Shown in pieces: positions 1-6,637 of a DNA stretch of 35,704 nt; position 1 is the first letter of the stretch; each line of letters begins with the position of its first letter. The DNA lies in the NCBI GenBank assembly GCA_964505535.1, contig CAZDIU010000019.1:1-35704 (forward strand), written 5' to 3'. The notes below the pieces were generated by a model. It worked only from the letters and a program-made list of their open reading frames with translations, did no database searches and was not told the DNA's origin. Source of the stretch: JAABRU01 sp964505535. Its GTDB lineage: Bacteria > Desulfobacterota > Desulfobacteria > Desulfobacterales > Desulfococcaceae. A program made the position numbers and the translations under genes.

Positions 1-105
1 TAATTTTCACCATCCCCCTGCCCCTCCCTCAAGGGAGGGGAGCCTTAAGTCAACAGCATTGTCCCCTGAGGGAGGGATTTTATGCTTAAGAAAACGGCAT
101 TGACG
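1..105. repeat. Dispersed GC-rich repeat, partial copy
   Basis: A run of CCCCTGCCCCTCCCT, a complementary AGGGAGGGGAGCCTTAAG and a trailing AACGGCATTG closely match the better preserved copy at 19678-19816. The window edge cuts the left side. No gene is seen inside. It looks like a noncoding dispersed element with inverted-repeat ends. Confidence 0.6.
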
Positions 106-281
106 GCAAAATCAGGATGGTTCTGTGCAGTTGAAATCACAAAATCAAACCGGACAGGGCATCAGGCACTGAGCAGAAAATGAGTATTGCAAAAAAAAAT
201 GATGACTGTTATAATTTTTCTGAAGACATTTTGAAGATATTACTGATCCAACTTTGGATTTTTAGGGCACAAAATTTGCTT

Positions 282-374
282 CCGTCATTCCGATCCAAGC
301 CGGAATCCTGTGTTTTCTCTCTCTCTTCACTTCTGCCCGCAGTCTGGATTCCGGCTTTTGCCGGAATGACGATG
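282..374. repeat. GTCATTCCG bipartite repeat, copy A
   Basis: It opens with CCGTCATTCCG and closes with GCCGGAATGACGATGG, so the two ends are inverted relative to each other. Related copies are at 2318-2401, 8121-8203 and 16349-16402. All four lie between genes. Confidence 0.7.
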
Positions 375-458
375 GATACCGCAGCCTCCTGAATTTTAAC
401 AGTTCAGCATAACCCCAGTAAGTGAGTCAGCATAAATCTTCGGGTATAAAATTTTCAG

Positions 459-492
459 AAAAACCGGATTTTTTCGGAAAAAACCGGTTTTT
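459..492. repeat. GGTATAAA-associated palindrome, copy 1
   Basis: Arms AAAAACCGG and CCGGTTTTT surround a T-rich/A-rich centre with one internal mismatch. The sequence CGGGTATAAAA lies just upstream, as it does beside the palindromes at 2169-2201 and 23996-24051. On the + strand it could act as a hairpin ahead of the gene at 549. Confidence 0.6.
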
Positions 493-548
493 TTGAATGC
501 ACGAAAACATTTGTTTGCCTGCTTAACAGATTCAAAAAGGAGAAACTT

Positions 549-983
549 ATGAAAAAAGTCTTTGCCGGGCTGGTCTTGGTGATGACAGTGACGTTTTCTT
601 CCCTGTCTTTCGCTGAAATTCTGATTATCGCGAACAAAGATGTGCCGGAAACCGCCCTGCGTCAGCAGGAAGTTCAGGAAATTTTTCTGGGCAAACGGGT
701 GCAGTGGAGCAACAATTCCCGCATCCGCTTTGTCACAGTCGGCGACAGTGAGGTTCACGGCATGTTTCTGAAACAGTATGTGAACCTGTCCGAGGCTGAC
801 TGGAAGATTTACTGGAAACGCATGGTTTTCACGGGCCGGGGACTGCCGCCGGAAACCATACCCACAGAAGCGGAACTGATCGCTTTTGTGGGAAAAACAA
901 AAGGGGCACTGGGATATGTTTCCTCTGATGGGCTTCCGGACAAAACCGAAAAAGATGCTGTCAAAATCATTGATGTCAAATAG
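549..983 (+). CDS. Small PstS-like periplasmic substrate-binding protein (copy 1)
   Basis: A 144-residue protein with a signal peptide at residues 1-22 ending SLSFA, followed by the mature start EILIIANKDVPE. The pattern EIFLGKRVQWSNNSRI, the WKIYWKRMVFTGRG segment and a C-terminal TKGALGYVS turn are typical of short proteins annotated as phosphate ABC transporter substrate-binding (PBP-like) proteins. It is about half the length of PstS, so it probably keeps a single lobe. The start is set by AAAAGGAG 5 bases upstream of the ATG. The porin-like gene starts 11 bases downstream, implying one transcript. The pair is repeated at 4098-5680. No transporter permease or ATPase lies nearby, so a role in ligand sensing rather than transport is plausible but inferred. 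Confidence 0.85.
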   Translation: MKKVFAGLVLVMTVTFSSLSFAEILIIANKDVPETALRQQEVQEIFLGKRVQWSNNSRIRFVTVGDSEVHGMFLKQYVNLSEADWKIYWKRMVFTGRGLPPETIPTEAELIAFVGKTKGALGYVSSDGLPDKTEKDAVKIIDVK

Positions 984-994
984 GAGATAACGCG

Positions 995-2149
995 ATGAAA
1001 AAGATGACAATTGTTTCAATACTGGCTGTTTTTGTTGCCGCGGGCAGTGCCTTTGCATGGGATATGAAGCAGATACAGATTCACGGTTTTGTTTCCCAGG
1101 GCTGGCTGAAATCTGACAATAACAATTATTATTTTGCCGATACCGAAGACGGCTCATTTCAGTTCAATGAAATGGGCATCAATTTCGCATCCGAACCAAT
1201 CGACAATCTCAGGATCGGCATCCAATTTTTTTCAAAGGATCTTGGCGAATTAGGCAACAACGATGTGGAAATTGACTGGGCTTACGGAGACTACCGTTTC
1301 CGCAACTGGCTTGGCATCAGAGCCGGAAAAATCAAACAGGCAAAAGGATTGTACAATGAGTTTCGGGATGTGGATGCCGCAAGAGCCTGCATTTTTCTGC
1401 CTCACAGCATTTACAACGAGGCTTACAGAGACAGCAGCGTGGCAATGAGAGGATTGAGTTTGTACGGAATTCTTCCTCTCGGTTTTGAATACCAGGTGCA
1501 GTTCGGAAAATGGGAAATTCCTGCTGATGGGGCTATTACCAAAACCGTGGCCAACGGCTTCAAATTGCCGATTAATGAGGTCAGGACGGAAACCGTTGAT
1601 GATACCGTCAGTTTTCATCTGCAATGGAATCCGCCGCAGGTCAGCGGTCTCAAAGTGGTGGGGACTTATCTGGAAGGTCTGAAATGGGATGTGATAACAC
1701 CCAAAGCAACGTTGAATTACGATGTCAGTCAGTATGTTGCCGGTGCTGAGTACTCACGGAACAGTCTGACACTGTCTGCCGAATACAGCAGGATATTCTC
1801 GAAAGCAGCAAGGGGCGGGATCATAACGAGTGATCTGACAAAAGAAATGTATTACGGTATGGCATCTTACCGTCTTACCGACTGGTTTGAAGCCGGAACA
1901 TCCTATTCTGTGTCATACAGTTCCACGGATGACAGGGACGGTAAGCTGCTGGAAAAGACCGGAGCCCTGAAAGAAACCGCATGGCTTAAAGATTATGCTC
2001 TGTTCACCCGGTTTGACATCAGTCAGAACTGGATACTGAAGCTTGAGGCTCACCATATTGACGGATTGAATCAAATACTTGACGTAACATCAGGAAACCT
2101 TTCGGATAAAGGATTTCTGTTTGCCGTAAAAACAACCTTCAGTTTTTAA
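995..2149 (+). CDS. Outer-membrane porin-like beta-barrel protein (copy 1)
   Basis: 384 residues: a signal peptide (about 1-21, ending AGSAFA), then MKQIQIHGFVSQGWL and alternating amphipathic strands. The protein ends in KTTFSF, with the C-terminal phenylalanine expected of an outer-membrane barrel recognised by the Bam machinery. Segments such as FRNWLGIRAGKIKQ and NLRIGIQFFSKDLGE suggest a trimeric porin-type barrel. The substrate cannot be read from sequence. It follows the PstS-like gene after 11 bases with its own AGGAG. The homologue at 4538-5680 matches strongly in the first 130 residues (shared HGFVSQGWL, FQFNEMGINFAS, YRFRNWLGIRAGKIK) and diverges afterwards, which points to duplication with divergence of the loop-rich C-terminal part. 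Confidence 0.8.
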   Translation: MKKMTIVSILAVFVAAGSAFAWDMKQIQIHGFVSQGWLKSDNNNYYFADTEDGSFQFNEMGINFASEPIDNLRIGIQFFSKDLGELGNNDVEIDWAYGDYRFRNWLGIRAGKIKQAKGLYNEFRDVDAARACIFLPHSIYNEAYRDSSVAMRGLSLYGILPLGFEYQVQFGKWEIPADGAITKTVANGFKLPINEVRTETVDDTVSFHLQWNPPQVSGLKVVGTYLEGLKWDVITPKATLNYDVSQYVAGAEYSRNSLTLSAEYSRIFSKAARGGIITSDLTKEMYYGMASYRLTDWFEAGTSYSVSYSSTDDRDGKLLEKTGALKETAWLKDYALFTRFDISQNWILKLEAHHIDGLNQILDVTSGNLSDKGFLFAVKTTFSF

Positions 2150-2168
2150 AACAGTGCAAACCGGGTAT

Positions 2169-2201
2169 AAAAACTGAATTTTTTCAAAAAATTCAGTTTT
2201 T
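2169..2201. repeat. Perfect 33-bp palindrome, copy 2 of the GGTATAAA family
   Basis: A 16-bp perfect stem around a single C at 2185, with arms of the form AAAACTGAATTTTTT. The sequence CGGGTATAAA precedes it. It lies 20 bp after the porin gene and ends in a T run, so it may also work as an intrinsic terminator for the first PstS-like/porin pair. Confidence 0.75.
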
Positions 2202-2317
2202 GAACACTCATTTGCAAAAAACGCTTTGCACAGGTTTTGCACTCCTCCGGCCAGAGCGGAGTCTTATGATCTGATGTTACGCAGCTTTTTCAGGAATCAG
2301 GAAGTTACCCGTTTTTA

Positions 2318-2401
2318 CCGTCATTCCGGCGAAAGCCGGAATCCAGTGATTTCAGATAGTTATGGATACCGGCTTTCGCCGGTATGACGAACTGGCGTAA
2401 A
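2318..2401. repeat. GTCATTCCGG bipartite repeat, copy B
   Basis: Two hairpins: GTCATTCCGGCGAAAGCCGG, then ACCGGCTTTCGCCGGT, closing with TATGACGAACTGGCGTAA. It ends 33 bp before the chemoreceptor gene. The copy at 8121-8203 has the same two-hairpin design and the same closing TATGACGAAC. Confidence 0.75.
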
Positions 2402-2434
2402 ATCAGTTATGACAATTATCAAAGGAATGAAAGT

Positions 2435-3862
2435 ATGAGCATTGGAAAAAAACTGGGGCTGGCCATAAGCCCTCTGGTGGTTCTGTGTATCTGTCTGGTG
2501 ATTTTCAGTTACCGGAACATGAAAAACATTCAGCAGCAGATTCCGGATATCTCAGAATTTGCCCTCAGTTCAACCCAACTGGTTCATGAGGCTGCCAGGG
2601 CTTTTGACCGTCAGTCCAAACTGTACGAGGATGCAGTTTTCATGTATGATCCGGATCTGCTGGGAAAAGCAGAGGAAGCCTCCCGTGAAGTTGGTGCAGT
2701 TCTCGAAAAAATGGGGACAGTGAAGGGCATCAGCATGGAAGTGCGGGCAAGGATTGACAGTTTTTTGCAGAAACACGGGGAATACACAGCATCGGCTGAG
2801 GTGATTTACAAAAAAATGGGAGAGGATGAAAAATATCTGGAGAATGCTGACAATGCCCTGACGGTGAGAAAACTGGGAGAGGAAAAGAAGCGTTTGGAAA
2901 CTGTTCTCAGAGATTCTTCCGATATTATCCGGAAGGAAATTACCCGCCAGATTGTCTCTGTTGAAAAGGCTTCCAGAAGAACAAACAATCTGTATGCGGC
3001 TGTTTCCTTTTTCATCATCGGAATCTCTGTGCTGCTTATCATTTTTCTGATCAGACGGGGAATTACAGAATCCATAAACCTTGTTATCACCGGTCTGAAC
3101 AACAGTGCGCACCAGGTTGCCTCGGCCTCGGGCAGCATACTGTCTTCCAGTCAGTCAATGGCACAGGGCATATCGGAACAGGCAGCCTCATCAGAAGAAA
3201 TAACCGCAACATTGGAAGAACTGTCTTCTGTGACCCGGCAAAACGCGGATCATGCAGGCCAGGCAGACATCCTGATGAAGGAACTCAAACAGGCTGTTGC
3301 ATCTGCCAATGGGGCAATGTCCGGACTCTCGGTTTCCATGGAAGAAATCTTCAACGCGGGAGAGCAGACCTCCGACATTGTGAAATCAATTGAAAAGATT
3401 GCATTTCAGACCAATCTTCTTGCACTGAACGCCGCGGTTGAGGCCGCAAGAGCCGGAGAGTCCGGTGCAGGTTTTGCAGTGGTGGCTGATGAGGTGAGAA
3501 ATCTTGCTGTCCGATCATCCGAAGCCTCCAAAAGCACATCGGAGCTGCTTGGAGATATTGCCCGGAAGCTCAAAGCCGGATCACACCTTGTTGCAGAAAA
3601 CAGAACAGCCTTTGATGAAGTGTCTGAACGTTCTGAAAAGGTTGCCGCTTTCATTGCAGAGATTTCCGCAGCATCCGCAGAACAGGCTGTCCGCATTCAG
3701 CAGGTGAGCAGAACCGTTGCCGAATCGGACCGGGCGGTTCAGCAAAGTGCGGCCAATGCCGAGGAATCCGCTTCTGCCTCGGAAGAGATGAAGCATCAGG
3801 CAGAAGATATGAAACAGTTTGTCAATGATCTGACAGAGATTGTCAGGGGGAGAAAAGCATAA
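2435..3862 (+). CDS. Methyl-accepting chemotaxis protein
   Basis: 475 residues from the ATG at 2435. An upstream in-frame ATG at 2384 is rejected because AAAGGA precedes 2435 and because the N-terminus then matches the phosphatase at 6634 exactly in register. TM1 is about 7-27, a helical periplasmic sensor 28-185 and TM2 about 186-206. No HAMP domain follows; the helical signalling domain begins by about residue 225. The conserved hairpin tip is at 320-365 (KIAFQTNLLALNAAVEAARA, then GFAVVADEVRNLA). Glutamate/alanine-rich stretches near 254-265 and 441-453 are candidate methylation helices. It would signal to CheA/CheW. It stands between the two PstS-like/porin pairs, whose binding proteins could present ligand to its sensor; that link is inference. 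Confidence 0.93.
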   Translation: MSIGKKLGLAISPLVVLCICLVIFSYRNMKNIQQQIPDISEFALSSTQLVHEAARAFDRQSKLYEDAVFMYDPDLLGKAEEASREVGAVLEKMGTVKGISMEVRARIDSFLQKHGEYTASAEVIYKKMGEDEKYLENADNALTVRKLGEEKKRLETVLRDSSDIIRKEITRQIVSVEKASRRTNNLYAAVSFFIIGISVLLIIFLIRRGITESINLVITGLNNSAHQVASASGSILSSSQSMAQGISEQAASSEEITATLEELSSVTRQNADHAGQADILMKELKQAVASANGAMSGLSVSMEEIFNAGEQTSDIVKSIEKIAFQTNLLALNAAVEAARAGESGAGFAVVADEVRNLAVRSSEASKSTSELLGDIARKLKAGSHLVAENRTAFDEVSERSEKVAAFIAEISAASAEQAVRIQQVSRTVAESDRAVQQSAANAEESASASEEMKHQAEDMKQFVNDLTEIVRGRKA

Positions 3863-3870
3863 TGGGGTAA

Positions 3871-3942
3871 TGGGTCAAATCCGTTGATTCCGCATCCCCT
3901 CCCCCGGTGCGGAGGGGATGCGGAATCAACGGATTTGACCCA
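3871..3942. repeat. 72-nt perfect long hairpin after the chemoreceptor gene
   Basis: Two perfectly complementary 32-nt arms (3871-3902 and 3911-3942) enclose an 8-nt loop CCCGGTGC. The left arm starts TGGGTCAAATCCGTTGATTC. It starts 8 bases after the chemoreceptor stop codon. There is no T run, so it is not a standard intrinsic terminator. It could stabilise mRNA ends, block read-through, or be a mobile palindrome. Confidence 0.85.
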
Positions 3943-4097
3943 CTGCGAAAAATTGAATATCGGATTGAATCATTTGAAAAAATTCCGGACACGGGCCTGA
4001 AATCCGCGCCGCAAAAAATTCAAAAGATTTGATCTGCTGCCGGAAATGGGAATCTGAATTTTTTTACAGAGGGAAATCAGACAAAAGGAGCTTGGTT

Positions 4098-4526
4098 ATG
4101 AAAAAGACAGTTATCGGATTGTTGTTTATGGCAGTTTTTTCTTCCTCTGCTTATGCGGAGATTCTGATCGTTGCCAACAAAGATGTGCCGGAAACAAACC
4201 TGCGTGCGCAGGAGATTCAGGAAATCTTTCTGGGCAAGCGGGTGCAGTGGAGCGACAATTCCCGCATCCGCTTTGTCACGGTCGGCGCTGCCGATGTGCA
4301 CAGCCTGTTTCTGAAAGAGTATGTGAAACTCTCCGAGGCCGACTGGAAGATTTACTGGAAACGCATGGTGTTCACAGGCCGGGGGCTTCCGCCGGAAACC
4401 ATTGCCTCGGAAGCGGAACTGATCGCTTTTGTGTCCGCAACAAAAGGAGCGGTGGGTTATATTTCCTCTGAGGGGCTTTCAAAGACTTCCCCCAAAGATT
4501 CCGTTAAAATCATTGAAATCAGATAG
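4098..4526 (+). CDS. Small PstS-like periplasmic substrate-binding protein (copy 2)
   Basis: 142 residues, a close paralogue of the protein at 549-983. The signal peptide runs to about residue 20 (ending SSAYA) and the mature protein starts EILIVANKDVPE. The core EIFLGKRVQWSDNSRI and KIYWKRMVFTGRGLPPETI are almost identical to copy 1. An in-frame ATG at 4029 is rejected because the added residues are not a signal peptide and because AAAAGGAG sits 7 bases before 4098. The porin gene follows after 11 bases, the same spacing as in copy 1, so the whole two-gene unit was duplicated. The ligand is unknown; phosphate is suggested only by family naming. Confidence 0.86.
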   Translation: MKKTVIGLLFMAVFSSSAYAEILIVANKDVPETNLRAQEIQEIFLGKRVQWSDNSRIRFVTVGAADVHSLFLKEYVKLSEADWKIYWKRMVFTGRGLPPETIASEAELIAFVSATKGAVGYISSEGLSKTSPKDSVKIIEIR

Positions 4527-4537
4527 GAGGGGATGCA

Positions 4538-5680
4538 ATGAAAAGGATGATGTGTGCTGTCACAGTCGCTGTTTTTCTCGCTGCCGGAAATGCCCTTGCA
4601 TTTGATTTGAAGCAGATGCAAATTCACGGCTTTGTTTCCCAGGGCTGGCTGCAGACGGATCAGAATGATTTCTATTTTGCGGATACGGAAAAAGGCACAT
4701 TCCAGTTCAATGAAATGGGAATTAATTTTGCATCAGAACTGACCGACAGTCTCAGGCTCGGCATTCAGTTTCTCTCCCGCGATCTCGGAGAAATCGGAAA
4801 CAATGAGGTTGAAATAGACTGGGCTTTTGCGGATTACCGCTTTCGCAACTGGCTGGGCATCCGGGCCGGAAAAATCAAAAGACCTTACGGGCTGCACAAC
4901 CGAAGCCGAGATGTGGATTCTGCAAGAACCAGTGTTTTTCTACCCCTGTCCATCTATGACGATGTTTCAAGAGAAACGTATCTGACAACGCAGGGCATTG
5001 GCATTTACGGACTTTTGCCCGGAGGTTTTTCCTATGAAGTCCAATATGGCACGATGGATATAAAAGCTGACGGCGGCACGGCCAGAAACGTGGATTCCTT
5101 TTTGGGCAGTGAGACATCCGGGATTGATGCGGATGAACAGTACGCACTGTCCCTTCAGTGGAATACACCGATTGAGGGACTTCTTCTGTCTGCCACACTT
5201 TTTGATATTTCCTCCATTGTTTTGGAAACTTCCAAAGGAAAAATGGAACTGACAGAATTCACCGAATATGTCGGCTCGTTGGAATATCTGTATGAGAAAT
5301 TCAGATTTACAGCAGAATACCGGTATCATCCGGCACAGATGGCTATGAACGGAAGGGTTATCGCAGAACAGACCATTGAAGCCTGGTATGCGGAAGTGGA
5401 TTACAATGTATTGGACTGGCTTGGAATCGGAACCTGTTACAGTATCCTTTATATGGATAAGGATGACAGGGACGGAGAGAGCTACAAAAAAAGAAATCTG
5501 CCGAGGGAACTTGGCTGGAGAAAAGATATGTCTCTGTTTGCAAGATTTGACATCAATGATTACTGGGTGTTCAAGGTCGAAGGGCATTATGTGGACGGGC
5601 TTGCCATGGTGCAGACTCCGCCAAATGAGGCTTCAGACAACTGGTTCCTGTTTGCGGCCAAACTGACTTTCACGTTTTAA
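4538..5680 (+). CDS. Outer-membrane porin-like beta-barrel protein (copy 2)
   Basis: 380 residues: a signal peptide (about 1-22, ending GNALA), then FDLKQMQIHGFVSQGWL, and a barrel that ends AKLTFTF with the terminal phenylalanine of outer-membrane proteins. It parallels the protein at 995-2149 closely up to about residue 130 and much less in the middle, where surface loops are expected. The C-terminal strands are again alike (VDGL, LFAAKLTF). AGGAGG lies 6 bases before the ATG. It likely forms the outer-membrane partner of the binding protein at 4098. Substrate unknown. Confidence 0.8.
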   Translation: MKRMMCAVTVAVFLAAGNALAFDLKQMQIHGFVSQGWLQTDQNDFYFADTEKGTFQFNEMGINFASELTDSLRLGIQFLSRDLGEIGNNEVEIDWAFADYRFRNWLGIRAGKIKRPYGLHNRSRDVDSARTSVFLPLSIYDDVSRETYLTTQGIGIYGLLPGGFSYEVQYGTMDIKADGGTARNVDSFLGSETSGIDADEQYALSLQWNTPIEGLLLSATLFDISSIVLETSKGKMELTEFTEYVGSLEYLYEKFRFTAEYRYHPAQMAMNGRVIAEQTIEAWYAEVDYNVLDWLGIGTCYSILYMDKDDRDGESYKKRNLPRELGWRKDMSLFARFDINDYWVFKVEGHYVDGLAMVQTPPNEASDNWFLFAAKLTFTF

Positions 5681-5769
5681 ACAAAACTGCTGTCAGCAGG
5701 CAGGGTATGCAATATCGCTGTCGGAAATCCGGTCTGCCCTGTGCAGAAAGCGATTTTGCACACTCTGCC

Positions 5770-5814
5770 CATATCAGATTTGACAACTTTTTAAAAGTTG
5801 TCAAATCTGATATG
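5770..5814. repeat. 45-bp perfect palindrome
   Basis: Arms CATATCAGATTTGACAACTT and complement meet at a single central T (5792). It lies 89 bp after the second porin gene and just before the inverted-repeat element at 5819. On RNA it would be a long hairpin without a T run. Confidence 0.8.
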
Positions 5815-5818
5815 AATA

Positions 5819-5911
5819 TAAGTAACCGTTCATATATTTTCGACTGTTATAAACCCTAAGGGTTTTCAAAACCCTTAGGGTTTCAGAATTTAACTTGTGA
5901 ACGGTTACTTA
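5819..5911. mobile_element. MITE-like element with 14-bp terminal inverted repeats
   Basis: The ends TAAGTAACCGTTCA (5819-5832) and TGAACGGTTACTTA (5898-5911) are perfect inverted repeats. Both outer ends are TA, which fits a TA target duplication as made by IS630/Tc1-mariner-type transposases. The centre carries a second perfect palindrome (5851-5883, arms AAACCCTAAGGGTTTT around one C), which recurs with paired changes at 20325-20357. At 93 bp it encodes no protein and would need a transposase in trans. Confidence 0.65.
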
Positions 5912-5946
5912 CAACCATCTGTTTCCCGACAAATCAGGACTGCACA

Positions 5947-6144
5947 ATGGAAAAGAAAAAAGAAACAGACAGCAGAAAATATACTGAAAATATTTTGGCA
6001 ACAGGTGTTGATGCAGGGCTTGTGGCCCTTTTTCTGAAAATGACACCTGAAGAGCGGGTTCAGTCCAATGACAATGCCATAAACACAATTATGGAGTTGA
6101 GAAATGCTTTTGAACAAAGACAGTTCCGGAACAAACCTCAGTGA
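5947..6144 (+). CDS. Small protein preceding a nucleotidyltransferase, function unknown
   Basis: 65 residues, charged, with no signal peptide or membrane segment. The C-terminal half (LKMTPEERVQSNDNAINTI, then ELRNAFEQR) looks helical. The start is supported by AGGA 7 bases upstream. Its end overlaps the next gene by 41 bases in another frame, so the two are probably translated together. The pairing of a short charged protein with a minimal nucleotidyltransferase resembles toxin-antitoxin or MNT-type pairs, but I do not recognise this small protein as any named antitoxin. Confidence 0.65.
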   Translation: MEKKKETDSRKYTENILATGVDAGLVALFLKMTPEERVQSNDNAINTIMELRNAFEQRQFRNKPQ

Positions 6145-6637
6145 TCTGCTGAAAAGTCTTTCAGAAGCAGGCATCGAGTTTATTGTGGTTGGCGGTCTTG
6201 CGGCTGTAATACAGGGTGCACCTGTCACCACAATGGATTTGGACATTGTCCATCATCAGCACGAAGAAAACATCAGAAAACTTATGAAATTTTTGAAACG
6301 GATTGGGGCACATTACCGCCGTCCGGATGACAAAATCATTGAACCGGATGAACGGGATCTTGCTGCAAAAGGCCACCTTCTTTTATCCACCAATCTGGGA
6401 CCGCTTGATATTTTGGCATTTATTGAAAATGAAAATTTCTATCAGGATATTTTTCCAAACTCTGCTGAAATTGAATTCAGGGGTTACAAAATACGGGTGC
6501 TGGAATTGGAGACCATGATTGAGTTGAAACATGATTCAAAAAATCAAAAAGATATCTTTCGCCTTCCGATGCTGGAAGAAACACTGCGGCAGAAAAGACC
6601 TGCAGGAAATTTGAAAAATAAAGGGGGTGAAATATGA
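6104..6637 (+). CDS. Nucleotidyltransferase-superfamily protein
   Basis: 177 residues. The motif VVGGLAAVIQGAPVTTMDLD (about 28-47) is the nucleotidyltransferase signature: a GG turn followed by a D-x-D pair (D45, D47). GPLDIL near residue 105 could supply the third acidic residue. This matches small AbiEii/MNT-like or DUF6036-like transferases that modify a protein or RNA partner. It overlaps the small upstream gene by 41 bases, and its stop overlaps the ATG of the SpoIIE phosphatase in ATGA, so translation of the three genes may be coupled. The unusual link to a signalling phosphatase may simply reflect insertion of a defence-type pair upstream of it. Confidence 0.75.
   Translation: MLLNKDSSGTNLSDLLKSLSEAGIEFIVVGGLAAVIQGAPVTTMDLDIVHHQHEENIRKLMKFLKRIGAHYRRPDDKIIEPDERDLAAKGHLLLSTNLGPLDILAFIENENFYQDIFPNSAEIEFRGYKIRVLELETMIELKHDSKNQKDIFRLPMLEETLRQKRPAGNLKNKGGEI

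Larger units (their letters stand above)
106..548. other. Intergenic region, mostly repeats
   Basis: No convincing gene is seen. The stretch holds a bipartite GTCATTCCG repeat (282-374), a palindrome (459-492), and the ribosome binding site AAAAGGAG just before the gene at 549. A short open frame at 180-392 begins MSIAKK, like the sensor proteins at 2435 and 6634. The similarity stops after six residues and the frame runs through the repeat, so I do not call it a gene. Confidence 0.6.

Noticed and set aside
396..1157. Minus-strand frame across the PstS-like gene
   Set aside because: It covers the signal peptide and core of a well supported gene on the other strand and has no recognisable features.
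5770..5911. CRISPR array or clustered regular repeats
   Set aside because: The repeats are palindromes of different sequence, not direct repeats with equal spacers, and no cas gene is present.
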